Part shown: positions 8,401-14,918 of the stretch, one piece after another | How the letters are laid out: each line of letters begins with the position of its first letter | How positions within the stretch are numbered: position 1 is the first letter of the stretch | NCBI GenBank assembly: GCA_003218755.1 | Contig: QHOK01000032.1 | Location: forward strand, 1-40,539 | DNA length: 40,539 nt | Reading direction: 5' to 3' | Origin: Verrucomicrobiota bacterium | GTDB taxonomy: Bacteria; Verrucomicrobiota; Verrucomicrobiia; Chthoniobacterales; UBA10450 | Program-made: the position numbers and the translations under genes | The notes under the pieces: generated by a model | Told to the model about the DNA's origin: nothing | The model's input: the letters and a program-made list of their open reading frames with translations, nothing else | Databases searched by the model: none

Positions 8401-8702
8401 ATCTCGTTCACGCGCGACACGGTTCGATTATTCAGATCGCCGGCAACGTGATTTGCCGTCAGCGTCCTGGCACGGCGAAAGGATTTGTGTTTATCAGCCT
8501 CGAAGATGAAACCGGCGTCTCGAATGCAATCGTTGAGCCAGACTTGTTCGAACGCTTTCGGCTCGTGATCACAGAAGAAGCCTTCCTGCTCGTCGAAGGC
8601 GAAGTACAGAAGTCGGACAACGTAGTTTTGATTAAGGCGCAGGAGATCAGAGCGCTGGCGCACGAACAACTCATCGGAAGCGAGTCGCATGATTTTCATT
8701 AA
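5490..8702 (+). CDS. dnaE2: Error-prone DNA polymerase III alpha subunit DnaE2
   Basis: This is a C-family polymerase of 1070 residues, the damage-tolerant DnaE2 partner of ImuB. The N-terminal PHP domain begins IELHASSAFSFLRGGS, a DnaE2-type signature. The palm carries PDIDLDLPSGDR with catalytic aspartates near residues 415-419, then LPRHLGQHSGGMII, and the C-terminal OB fold includes GFVFISLEDETG. It copies damaged templates in the cytoplasm during the SOS response. ATG 5490 is preferred over TTG 5478 because MPYIELHASS matches the family start. Two palindromic repeats are translated within it: about residues 122-172 in the PHP domain, about 50 residues longer than expected there, and about 916-926. 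Both keep the frame, and all core polymerase motifs remain. Confidence 0.93.
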   Translation: MPYIELHASSAFSFLRGGSFPEQLAEVAAELEMPAMALLDRNGVYGAQRFSVAAREQNVRPIIGCELSMNDGSVLPVLVENRTGYKNLCELLTQAHLRSEKGTCVMRWHELPSFAQGLVALLGSARVSRAGFGVAPKQSFEEFATYHRFRTIRKVRDGEDALASTRDACATQSCTNRVKLLIDAFGRDNVFVEVQRHFIRGEERINRELIDLARANRLPLLATNGVQYAKPYGREVMDVFTCIREHTHLDAAGKLLTQNDERHLKSDREMRAIFADLPEAIENTSRLAERLTFSLENLGYEFPEYPVPAGHTMDWFLRTIVWFGAQQRYDAISAKVKRQLEEELALITKLGFAGYFLIVWDIVNFCREHNIMVQGRGSAANSAVCYCLGITPVDPVENHLVFERFLNESRKGWPDIDLDLPSGDRREAVIQEIYRRYGKHGAAMTANVISYRGRSAAREIGKALNFSPSIIDRFSHLFASGDFPHTLELESQIEQAGLPKAHPRMPAFIRLYHAIYGLPRHLGQHSGGMIICQNKLSSFVPLENASMPSRVVAQWDKDDCEDLGIVKVDLLGLGMMSVMQDTFELCRERGRPLDLAHIPKNDPATFEIMQHADTIGVFQIESRAQMATLPRMKPECFYDVVIEVAIIRPGPIQGDMVHPYLARRAGKEPLTYFDERLKPVLQRTLGVPLFQEQMLKIAMVMADFSGEEAEELRRALSFHRSEERMNKVCAKLRATMERKGVPPDKIDKIIQSISSFALYGFPESHAISFAILAYGSAYLKVHRAPEFYASLLNNQPMGFYTPATIVKDAQRHGLKIKPVCISQSERRCIVLDDNTVRLGFCVVNGLRQEHAEELVRQRQERPFASLDDFKRRVPLSKDELRRLAELGALNCFAKHRRAAMWDVEETIHDDLLTSSRGVAVFGTSASTTEPLARMTLPERVKADYETMNLTTGPHPMKLLRETFPNICRAIDLVHARHGSIIQIAGNVICRQRPGTAKGFVFISLEDETGVSNAIVEPDLFERFRLVITEEAFLLVEGEVQKSDNVVLIKAQEIRALAHEQLIGSESHDFH
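5853..6005. repeat. 153-bp palindromic element inserted in frame in dnaE2
   Basis: Two perfect 29-bp inverted arms (5853-5881 and 5977-6005, starting CTGGGTAGCGCACGCG) enclose 95 bp. Internal stems are TTTCGGCG-TTG-CGCCGAAA (5882-5900) and GGCGAGG-ACG-CCCTCGCC (5961-5978). Length is exactly 51 codons. Its left arm is read as LGSARVSRAG and its right arm as STRDACATQ; because the arms are inverted copies in matching register, the opposite strand reads the same terminal peptides and is also stop-free. Confidence 0.9.
8235..8267. repeat. 33-bp hairpin repeat inside the 3' part of dnaE2
   Basis: AGAGGCG and CGCCTCT flank a 19-nt loop containing TAGCGGTGTTTGGCACAAG. It is translated as RGVAVFGTSAS in a weakly conserved linker of DnaE2. 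It resembles the other short palindromes in the window in having a GTAGCG-like core. Confidence 0.55.
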
Positions 8703-8707
8703 TCAGC

Positions 8708-8757
8708 TGTAGCCGAGGCCGTTGACCTCGGCTGCCAGGCTCAACGCCCCGGCTACA
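8708..8757. repeat. Palindromic repeat downstream of dnaE2
   Basis: TGTAGCC (8708-8714) and GGCTACA (8751-8757) form the outer ends; GCCGAGG (8712-8718) and CCTCGGC (8726-8732) form an inner stem. It lies just after the dnaE2 stop and could slow transcription there, but there is no T-run of the intrinsic terminator kind. Confidence 0.65.
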
Positions 8758-8781
8758 ACATGGCGAATCGCACGATTCTAG

Positions 8782-8831
8782 GTAGGGACATCCCGCTGCG
8801 ATGTCCGATCGGCGCAGCGCGCCCACCCTAC
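8782..8831. repeat. Palindromic repeat at the convergent dnaE2/gnd junction
   Basis: GTAGGG (8782-8787) and CCCTAC (8826-8831) are the outer ends; GGACATC (8786-8792) and GATGTCC (8800-8806) form an inner stem. It ends 2 bp from the gnd stop. It has the same architecture as the neighbouring element at 8708-8757 but a different sequence, so the two belong to different repeat families. Confidence 0.65.
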
Positions 8832-8833
8832 AA

Positions 8834-10318
8834 TCACTCTCCCGCGTGATGCGGTTCGGGCGTTTTCGGTTGGGCCGGTTTTTCAGCTGGTTTTTGCTCC
8901 GACTCGGTCCAATCAGTGTGAAACACGCCGGGCTTATCGATGCGCTCGTAAGTGTGCGCGCCAAAGAAATCGCGCTGCGCTTGCAGGAGGTTTGCCGGAA
9001 GCCGAGCGGAGCGATAACTGTCGAAGTACGCCAGCGACGCAGAAAACGCAGGCGCAGCTACGCCATGTTTGATCGCTGTCGCAACGACGAGACGCCATTT
9101 GGGCTGCGCCTTCTTGATGGCCCTCGTGAAATACCGATCAAGCAGAAGATTGTGCAGCGTGGGGTCGCGCTGATATGCTTCCACGATTCGGTTCAAAAAT
9201 TTCGCGCGAATGATGCAGCCGCCGCGCCAGATGGTGGCAATGTCGCTCAGGTTGAGGTTCCACTTGTATTCGGCGCTTCCAGAGCGCAGAAGCTCCATTC
9301 CCTGCGCGTAAGATACAATTTTCGACGCGTAAAGGGCATCGCGCACTGCATCGATTAGACGAGTGCGATTGCCTTTAAACTGTCGAGCTCTGGGTTGCGG
9401 CAGAATTTTCGAGGCGGCTACCCGTTCTTCTTTTCGCGAGGAGATAACGCGCGCTTCGACGGCGGCGTTAATAGTCGAGATGACGACGTATTGTTTGATC
9501 GCGGCTTGCAGTGTCCAGATACCGGTCCCTTTTTGGCCGGCCTTGTCGAGGATCATGTCTACCAGCGGCTTGCCTGTGTCAGGATCGATCTTTCGAAAAA
9601 TCTCCGATGTGATTTCGATGAGATAACTTTCCAGCTCGCCTTTGTTCCATTCAGCAAACGTGTCGGCGAGTTGCGCGGCGTCCATTCCGAGGACGTCTTT
9701 TAGAATAGCGTAGGCTTCGCAGATCAATTGGATATCGCCGTACTCAATGCCGTTGTGGACCATCTTGACGTAGTGACCGGCGCCGTCCGGTCCCATGTAA
9801 CGACAACACGGTTCGCCATCCACTTGCGCGGCGATCTTGCGAAAAATCGGCGCGATAATCTCCCATGACTTACGCGAGCCGCCTGGCATGAGCGAAGGGC
9901 CTTTGAGCGCGCCTTCTTCACCGCCGGACACGCCCATTCCCACGAAATGAATTCCTTTGCCCTCTAATTCCTTTCCGCGCCGTTGCGTGTCGGTGAAAAG
10001 CGAATTTCCTCCGTCGATGATGATATCGCCCTTTTCGAGTAGCGGTGAGAGTTGATCGATAACCGCGTCCACGGGCGGCCCAGCCTTCACCATCATCATT
10101 GCTATGCGCGGCTTTTTCAGCGCGGCGACGAATTCTTCCATTGTGCGCGTCGGCTGAATGTTTTTTCCCTGGGCGCGCCCGGCAGCGAATTTCTCGGTAA
10201 CTTCTGTTGTGCGATTGAACACAGCGACAGAAAATCCCTTCGATTCCATGTTGAGTACGAGATTTTCGCCCATCACACCGAGGCCGATGAGGCCAAGATC
10301 ACATTGATTCGCGTTCAT
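8834..10318 (-). CDS. gnd: 6-phosphogluconate dehydrogenase, decarboxylating
   Basis: The 494-residue protein oxidises and decarboxylates 6-phosphogluconate to ribulose 5-phosphate with NADP in the oxidative pentose phosphate pathway. The N-terminal Rossmann fold starts GLIGLGVMGENLVLNM. GGNSLFTDTQRR, GVSGGEEGALKGPSLMPGG and GHYVKMVHNGIEYGDIQL carry the substrate and catalytic region, including the Lys of YVKMVHNGIEY. GTGIWT and a long helical C-terminal domain follow. The last 25 or so residues are a Pro/Lys/Glu-rich extension (EQKPAEKPAQPKTPEP). The start has GGGAGA 7 bases upstream. It is convergent with dnaE2 and divergent from the moaE remnant. Confidence 0.96.
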   Translation of the reverse strand: MNANQCDLGLIGLGVMGENLVLNMESKGFSVAVFNRTTEVTEKFAAGRAQGKNIQPTRTMEEFVAALKKPRIAMMMVKAGPPVDAVIDQLSPLLEKGDIIIDGGNSLFTDTQRRGKELEGKGIHFVGMGVSGGEEGALKGPSLMPGGSRKSWEIIAPIFRKIAAQVDGEPCCRYMGPDGAGHYVKMVHNGIEYGDIQLICEAYAILKDVLGMDAAQLADTFAEWNKGELESYLIEITSEIFRKIDPDTGKPLVDMILDKAGQKGTGIWTLQAAIKQYVVISTINAAVEARVISSRKEERVAASKILPQPRARQFKGNRTRLIDAVRDALYASKIVSYAQGMELLRSGSAEYKWNLNLSDIATIWRGGCIIRAKFLNRIVEAYQRDPTLHNLLLDRYFTRAIKKAQPKWRLVVATAIKHGVAAPAFSASLAYFDSYRSARLPANLLQAQRDFFGAHTYERIDKPGVFHTDWTESEQKPAEKPAQPKTPEPHHAGE

Positions 10319-10366
10319 TTTTACATCTCCCTGTCTGACTGGTTAGAACTCTCCTCATAATGGTGC

Positions 10367-10457
10367 TGTCATGTTGAGCGAAGCGAAACATCTCCGTATC
10401 GCTCTGGGGAATCGCTTCGTAAATGATCAGAGATTCTTCGCTTCGCTCAGAATGACA
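10367..10457. repeat. Imperfect inverted repeat of the CHSERSEES/RFAQHD type
   Basis: The left arm (10367-10394, starts TGTCATGTTGAGCGAAGC) and right arm (10430-10457, ends CGCTCAGAATGACA) match at 24 of 28 positions. The minus-strand translation contains CHSERSEES and FRFAQHD, peptides often seen as spurious proteins from dispersed repeats in bacterial genomes. It fills the divergent gap between gnd and the moaE remnant, where promoters for both would lie. Confidence 0.8.
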
Positions 10458-10513
10458 TCTGTGACATGGTTTGTAAACCCGCGGCAATGAGCTGTGGCGA
10501 GGAGTTGAGGCAT

Positions 10514-10817
10514 ATGGCAAACCCGGCTTGCGAAGTTTTAGTAACCGAAGCGCCCCTTGATGCGCCGCCGCAAAACCACCGTGGTGACGCAGGAGCGATA
10601 AACGACTTTTGGGGAGTGGTGCGGAGACTTGAAGGTGGACGCGAAATCATAGGAATCGAATATGAAGCGCACCGGGAAATGGCCGAACACCAATTGAGAC
10701 AAATTGCGCAGCGAAGGATTTCGAGCCGGTCAATGGATAGTCGATGAGTTGAAGAAGAAAGTGCCGATTTGGAAACGGCCCGCCTTCGCCGAGGCTACGG
10801 CGGGCAAGCCCCGCTAA
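10514..10817 (+). pseudogene. moaE: Molybdopterin synthase large subunit remnant with internal deletion and frameshift
   Basis: The first frame from ATG 10514 (GAGGAG upstream) gives MANPACEVLVTEAPLDAPPQ, then NDFWGVVRRLEGGREIIGI and EYEAHREMAEHQLRQIA, a clear MoaE N-terminal half. It then goes out of frame. From 10713 a second frame gives EGFRAGQWIVDELKKKVPIWKRP, the MoaE C-terminus. Roughly 35 residues normally between these blocks, including the conserved HR-x-G region, are missing, so both a deletion and a frame change occurred. MoaE with MoaD inserts sulfur into precursor Z for molybdenum cofactor; this copy should be inactive. The second frame runs into the repeat at 10779-10804 before stopping. 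No moaD or other moa gene is nearby. Confidence 0.85.
10779..10804. repeat. Short hairpin repeat at the end of the moaE remnant
   Basis: CCCGCC (10779-10784) and GGCGGG (10799-10804) flank TTCGCCGAGGCTAC. It contains the GGCTAC end signature shared by several repeats here and now supplies the last codons of the moaE remnant. Confidence 0.55.
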
Positions 10818-10833
10818 CAAGCATGACGATGAT

Positions 10834-11412
10834 ATGAACTGGGCGAATCGGATTACTCTGAGCCGGCTTGCGCTTACAGTGCTTTTTGTAGTGGCGCTCA
10901 ATTCTTCCTGGCAGTATGCGCGCACCACTGCGCTTGTGATTTTTTTGATCGCGGGCCTCACGGATTTCATCGACGGAGAAATCGCCCGGCGCTACGGAGT
11001 AATCACTAGCTTTGGGAAACTAATGGATCCGCTCGTCGACAAGATAATGGTGGCGGCAGCGTTCATTTCCCTAGTTCCTCTCAAAGCCGTGCCAGCGTGG
11101 GCAGCCACGACAGTGGTGGCGCGAGATTTTTTAATTACCGGATTGCGCCTTATGGCGAGTGCCAAAGGGCGGATCCTCCCGGCGGAAAGTCTCGGTAAAC
11201 AGAAGACTTCATGGCAAATGATCACGATTATTTTCTTTCTCGCGCTCCTTTCGATTGTGGAACTGCATTACGCGAGCGAAACATCTGCATGGTGGATGCG
11301 GGCCTGGGGCGAAGCCGGGCCGGTGCTGGTATGGATTACGGTGGCGCTGACGATTTACTCAGGTCTCGGCTTCACCTGGCGAAACCGCGAACTGATCTCG
11401 CCGGATCAATAG
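10834..11412 (+). CDS. pgsA: CDP-diacylglycerol-glycerol-3-phosphate 3-phosphatidyltransferase (PgsA family)
   Basis: This 192-residue membrane enzyme has the complete CDP-alcohol phosphotransferase motif D-G-x2-A-R-x8-G-x3-D-x3-D at residues 47-69 (D47, G48, A51, R52, G61, D65, D69), preceded by D44. Hydrophobic helices surround it (LALTVLFVVALNS, TALVIFLIAGLTDFI, MITIIFFLALLSIV). The likely reaction joins CDP-diacylglycerol and glycerol 3-phosphate to make phosphatidylglycerolphosphate, the first step to phosphatidylglycerol and cardiolipin, in the inner membrane. Family members can use other alcohols, but length and sequence style fit PgsA. Its stop codon overlaps the duplicated tRNA-Gly 3' end at 11411. 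Confidence 0.88.
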   Translation: MNWANRITLSRLALTVLFVVALNSSWQYARTTALVIFLIAGLTDFIDGEIARRYGVITSFGKLMDPLVDKIMVAAAFISLVPLKAVPAWAATTVVARDFLITGLRLMASAKGRILPAESLGKQKTSWQMITIIFFLALLSIVELHYASETSAWWMRAWGEAGPVLVWITVALTIYSGLGFTWRNRELISPDQ

Positions 11413-11434
11413 CGGGCAACGGGAATCTAATCCG
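11411..11434. repeat. Duplicate of the tRNA-Gly 3' end (att-like direct repeat)
   Basis: The 17 bases AGCGGGCAACGGGAATC are identical to 11875-11891, the discriminator, acceptor and T-arm 3' end of the tRNA-Gly gene. Extending to 24 bases gives 22 matches. Both copies have the same orientation and are 464 bp apart, as left by integrases that use a tRNA 3' end as attachment site. No integrase remains. Confidence 0.7.
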
Positions 11435-11533
11435 GATTTGTAGGAATCCGTTTAGACAAACAATTAGTGGGGGAAGCGCGCCAAGAACGTAACAGCCGTC
11501 CACTGGCCGTTGACGACTGAACAATGGGTAGAA

Positions 11534-11722
11534 TTAGGGATGCGCTGGCCCCGCTTCGAGCCCGGGTTGATACGTGAGCGGCGGCTGCGGCGGTGCTTCA
11601 GGCAGAACTGTTTGTTGAGTTCGTGCGCTGGTGTCAATCATTGTCTCCGAATAGGGACTGTTGGAAGCGCAACTACAAAGCAGTCCGGATAGGAGTAAAC
11701 CCAGCAGCAAACGTACTTTCAT
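11534..11722 (-). CDS. Small predicted lipoprotein
   Basis: From ATG 11722 the product is 62 residues: MKVRLLLGLLLSGLLCSCAS starts a typical signal peptide, and the Cys in LCSC is the best lipidation site. The mature part is short and Pro-rich (VLPEAPPQPPLTYQPG). An alternative ATG five codons upstream (11737) adds MKHQT. It would be exported and anchored in a membrane; the function is not recognised. It lies alone between the two copies of the tRNA-Gly 3' end, on the same strand as the tRNA. Confidence 0.6.
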   Translation of the reverse strand: MKVRLLLGLLLSGLLCSCASNSPYSETMIDTSARTQQTVLPEAPPQPPLTYQPGLEAGPAHP

Positions 11723-11874
11723 CGTTTGATGCTTCATACATCGGATAATTTAGGCTAAGATGCGAGTCTGACGACAGGTTTCGCAAAGATCTTTCGCATG
11801 CGCCCGAGGGCAACCCAAAGCACGGGAGCGAGGAGTTTCGCTATGATCTCCACGCGCGACGGAAAAAGGAAAAG

Positions 11875-11945
11875 AGCGGGCAACGGGAATCGAACCCGCA
11901 TGGCCAGCTTGGAAGGCTGGAACTTTACCATTAAGCTATGCCCGC
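11875..11945 (-). tRNA. tRNA-Gly(UCC)
   Basis: On the minus strand the 71-nt sequence folds as a tRNA: acceptor GCGGGCA with TGCCCGC, D arm around TAGCTTAATGGTA, anticodon stem CCAGC/GCTGG with loop CTTCCAA and anticodon UCC at 11913-11911, and T arm GGGTTCGATTCCC. The discriminator is U, usual for bacterial tRNA-Gly. CCA is not encoded and must be added after transcription. Confidence 0.96.
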
Positions 11946-12097
11946 GCGTGATGTAGTGAACTCCGAAAGTTCGCGAGTACATAGTGACTGGCGACGAGTG
12001 AATAGTCAAAGCTCCGCTTTGTGGTGAATTAGACAGCACTGGCTTCCAGTGCGGAATGCTTTCGGAACACCTTACCGAACAAGAACCCGGGAACGAG

Positions 12098-12121
12098 AAA
12101 AGGTTCGGCACGATGCCGAAC
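12098..12121 (-). terminator. Possible intrinsic terminator after fabF
   Basis: Read on the minus strand, an 8-bp stem GTTCGGCA-TCG-TGCCGAAC is followed by C and a run of four T. It begins about 20 bp after the fabF stop. The T-run is short, so termination strength is uncertain. A further hairpin GCACTGG-CTT-CCAGTGC lies at 12036-12052. Confidence 0.5.
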
Positions 12122-12141
12122 GACGTACGCTGGCAGCACGG

Positions 12142-13395
12142 CTATCCTTCAAAAGCGGTGGCGACCAGAGTGGCGTTGTGGCCGCCGAAGCCGAAGGAGT
12201 TATTCAGAGCGACGCGCACTTTTCTTTCGCGGGCGACGTTGGGCGTATAATCCAAGTCGCATTCTTCGCCCGGATTTTCCAGATTGATTGTCGGCGGAAT
12301 TACCGAATCCCGAATGGCAAAGGCGCACGCGGCCATTTCTACTCCGCCAGCGCCGCCTAGCAGGTGGCCGGTCATCGATTTGGTGGAACTGATGGCAACC
12401 TTATAGGCGTGGTCGCCAAACACTTGTTTGATGGCGCGGGTCTCGCAAATGTCGCCAATATCGGTGGAGGTGGCATGTGCATTAATGTAATCAACCTGGT
12501 CCGGAGATAGGCGGGCGTGCTGAAGCGCGAGTTGCATCGCGCGCGCTGCGCCTTCGCCGTCTGGCGGCGGCGCCGTCATGTGGTAGGCATCGGCAGACAT
12601 GCCGTATCCTGTGATCTCGCAATAAATTTTCGCGCCACGCGCTTTGGCGTGCTCCAATTCCTCCACCACGACAACTCCTGCGCCTTCGCTCATCACAAAG
12701 CCGTCGCGATCACGATCGAACGGCCGGGAGGCGCGCTCGGGTTCATCGTTGCGGGTGCTGAGCGCTTTCATGGCTGAAAATCCTGCAAGGCCAATCTCGA
12801 CGATGGACGCCTCCGAGCCGCCTGCGAGAAAAACATCGGCATCGCCGAATTTAATGATCCGCCAAGCTTCACCGATGGCGTTGTTCGAGGTCGCGCAGGC
12901 GGTGACGATGCACAGATTAGGGCCGTGGAGGTCGAACTCCATCGAAATAACGCCGCTGGCCATGTTGCTGATCAGCATGGGAATCGTGAACGGCGAATTC
13001 CGCGATGGACCTTTCGTCAGCAGGATCGTCAATTGCTCCTGGAGAGTTTTTAGTCCGCCGATTCCGGTGCTAACGATCACACCGAAACGGTCTCGTCGAG
13101 ACACCTTCTCTATGTCGATCCCGCAATCCTCGACTGCCATTTTTGCTGCTGCCATCGCCAACTGCGTAAATCGATCGGTGCGGCGTATATCCTTAGGATT
13201 TTTGAAGAATGGTTTGGGAGCGAAATCGCGAACTTGTCCACCGATTTTGCAATCGTACCCGGTGGTATCGAACGCGTCGATGGTGTGAATACCGCTAACC
13301 CCGTTCTTAAGATTCGACCAAAACGTCTCGACGTCATTGCCAAGCGGCGTAATGGCACCGAGACCAGTGACAACAACTCTGCGATCGTTATTCAT
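12142..13395 (-). CDS. fabF: 3-oxoacyl-[acyl-carrier-protein] synthase II
   Basis: The 417-residue protein has the full KAS II fold. It starts VVVTGLGAITPLGNDV; the nucleophile is Cys167 in TACATSNNAIGEA, and the catalytic histidines are His307 in NAHATSTDIGD and His344 in SMTGHLLGGAG, with Lys339 between them. NNSFGFGGHNATL closes the active site. It condenses malonyl-ACP with acyl-ACP in fatty acid elongation. No acpP lies directly upstream, which is unlike many genomes; the 103-bp gap to guaB3 holds degenerate AATCG-type short repeats and no clear ribosome binding site. Confidence 0.97.
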   Translation of the reverse strand: MNNDRRVVVTGLGAITPLGNDVETFWSNLKNGVSGIHTIDAFDTTGYDCKIGGQVRDFAPKPFFKNPKDIRRTDRFTQLAMAAAKMAVEDCGIDIEKVSRRDRFGVIVSTGIGGLKTLQEQLTILLTKGPSRNSPFTIPMLISNMASGVISMEFDLHGPNLCIVTACATSNNAIGEAWRIIKFGDADVFLAGGSEASIVEIGLAGFSAMKALSTRNDEPERASRPFDRDRDGFVMSEGAGVVVVEELEHAKARGAKIYCEITGYGMSADAYHMTAPPPDGEGAARAMQLALQHARLSPDQVDYINAHATSTDIGDICETRAIKQVFGDHAYKVAISSTKSMTGHLLGGAGGVEMAACAFAIRDSVIPPTINLENPGEECDLDYTPNVARERKVRVALNNSFGFGGHNATLVATAFEG

Positions 13396-13498
13396 TTAAG
13401 CGGTTTAGCGATTCGGCGATTTAAGGGTCTAAATGGTCTAGCGATCTAACGTGAGGTCAATCGTTAAATCTCTGAATTACTGAATCGCTGAGTAATCT

Positions 13499-14677
13499 TT
13501 AGCTCGTTCCCATTCCGACGCTTTGGACGGTTTGGAAGAGTTTGCCTTCGGTCTTGATAGAAGGCGCAATGATAATCTCCGTTTGCTGAAACTCGGCAAT
13601 GTTGCGCGCGCCGACATTACCCATGCAGGTAGTGATGGCGCCGACCAAATTTTGGCTACCGTCGTCAACTTCTGCCGGCCCAAACAGGATTTGTTTGAGC
13701 GATCCGGTAGAGCCCACCTGGATGCGGGTCCCTCGAGGAAGATTTGCGTGCGGAGTGGCCATGCCCCAATGGTAGCCGCGCCCAGGCGCTTCGTGCGCTT
13801 TGGCGAACGCGCTGCCGACCATCACCGCGTCTGCACCGCAGGCCAGCGCCTTGCAAACGTCGCCGCCTCTGCTCATCCCGCCATCAGTGATGATCGGCAC
13901 GTAGCGTGATGTTTTTTTGAAGTAAGCGTCACGTGCCGCCGCGCAATCGACCGTCGCGGTGACCTGCGGAACACCGAGTCCAAGCACGCCGCGCGAGGTG
14001 CAAGCCGCTCCCGGTCCGACGCCGACCAAAACCGCCGCGGGCCCGCACTCCATGATCTCGAGGGTCACGTCGTAGCCGACCGTGTTTCCGACGATTACCG
14101 GAATGCGCATTTCGCGGCAAAACTTTTCCAGATCAAGCGACTTGTACTGCGACGAAATATGCCGCACCGTAGAAACCGTGCTTTGCACCACGAAAACATC
14201 AGCGCCAGCATCTTCCGCGATCTTGCCAAATTCAGCGGCACGTTGAGGAATGGAACTGACCGCAGCTAGTACACCGCCAGTTTTAATCTGGCGCACACGC
14301 GCCGCGATTAGATCCTCCTGGATAGGTTCTTGGTAGATCCGTTGCAGCAGCGCAGTAATGTCGGACCTGTCGGCCTCGACGATTTTTTGCAGCACTTCCT
14401 GCGGGTTTTTGTATCGCGTTTGCACTCCTTCGAGATTCAGAACCGCGAGCCCCCCCAATTTGTTCATGGCGATGGCGAAACGCACATCGACGACTCCATC
14501 CATCGCGCTCGCGAGAATCGGAATTTTCAACTCAAGTGGCTCTGCGTCTTTGCGCGGCAAACGGAAGGCGATGTCGACTTCATTGGGGTTGATCGTTACG
14601 CGCCCGGGTACAAGCGCGATTTCGTCAAACCCGTAGGTTACACGCGCCTTGCGATTTCGGCCTATCCACATTCCCAT
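13499..14677 (-). CDS. GuaB3-type IMP dehydrogenase/GMP reductase family protein without CBS domains
   Basis: The 392-residue TIM-barrel protein belongs to the IMPDH/GMPR family. The nucleophile is the Cys in GPGAACTSRGVLGLG, followed by PIITDGGMSRGGDVCKALACGADAVMVG in pieces DGGMSRGGD and ALACGADAVMVGS. The barrel is continuous with no CBS pair, and it has the GYHWGMATPHANLPRGTR stretch typical of the GuaB3 subgroup. Some GuaB3 proteins have been characterised as GMP reductases, others are annotated as IMPDH, so the direction of reaction should stay open. Its ATG follows the zinc-ribbon gene stop as TAATATG, so the two are co-transcribed. Confidence 0.85.
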   Translation of the reverse strand: MGMWIGRNRKARVTYGFDEIALVPGRVTINPNEVDIAFRLPRKDAEPLELKIPILASAMDGVVDVRFAIAMNKLGGLAVLNLEGVQTRYKNPQEVLQKIVEADRSDITALLQRIYQEPIQEDLIAARVRQIKTGGVLAAVSSIPQRAAEFGKIAEDAGADVFVVQSTVSTVRHISSQYKSLDLEKFCREMRIPVIVGNTVGYDVTLEIMECGPAAVLVGVGPGAACTSRGVLGLGVPQVTATVDCAAARDAYFKKTSRYVPIITDGGMSRGGDVCKALACGADAVMVGSAFAKAHEAPGRGYHWGMATPHANLPRGTRIQVGSTGSLKQILFGPAEVDDGSQNLVGAITTCMGNVGARNIAEFQQTEIIIAPSIKTEGKLFQTVQSVGMGTS

Positions 14678-14678
14678 A

Positions 14679-14918
14679 TTAAATCCGTTCCATCTTAAAT
14701 CGTTCGTTTAAACTTCCGCAGTGCGGGCACCGCGGAAGCAGCGCGTCGGTTCGATCCTCAAATTCGAACGCGCAAATCACACAACGCAACCGGTGCTGCA
14801 GAGCCCGTCGCTCCCGCCGCCGGCGATTCCATTCTCCAACTATCCAGAAGAGAAAAACCGCCGCAAGAAAAAGCAGCAGATAAATCGTTACCAAAGTGGC
14901 AAGACTAACGCGAATCAC
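14679..14918 (-). CDS. Small membrane protein with C-terminal zinc ribbon
   Basis: The 79-residue protein has one N-terminal membrane helix (LVTIYLLLFLAAVFLFWIV), a very basic stretch (RRRRERRALQHR) and a zinc ribbon made of CVIC and CPHC. The basic region next to the helix puts the ribbon on the cytoplasmic side. It starts with GTG 14918, overlapping the upstream TonB-like stop as GTGA, and is followed at once by guaB3. The function is not recognised; the placement suggests it belongs to the TonB/ExbBD operon. Confidence 0.75.
   Translation of the reverse strand: MIRVSLATLVTIYLLLFLAAVFLFWIVGEWNRRRRERRALQHRLRCVICAFEFEDRTDALLPRCPHCGSLNERFKMERI

Noticed and set aside
11757-11855. A possible 32-codon minus-strand frame downstream of tRNA-Gly (GTG start)
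   Set aside because: It is short, with no convincing ribosome site, and is likely chance next to the tRNA; the longer version runs through the tRNA gene.
13396-13498. Degenerate short repeats (AATCG, GCGATT) between fabF and guaB3 as a regulatory array
   Set aside because: Units vary in sequence and spacing, and no palindrome or known operator emerges.
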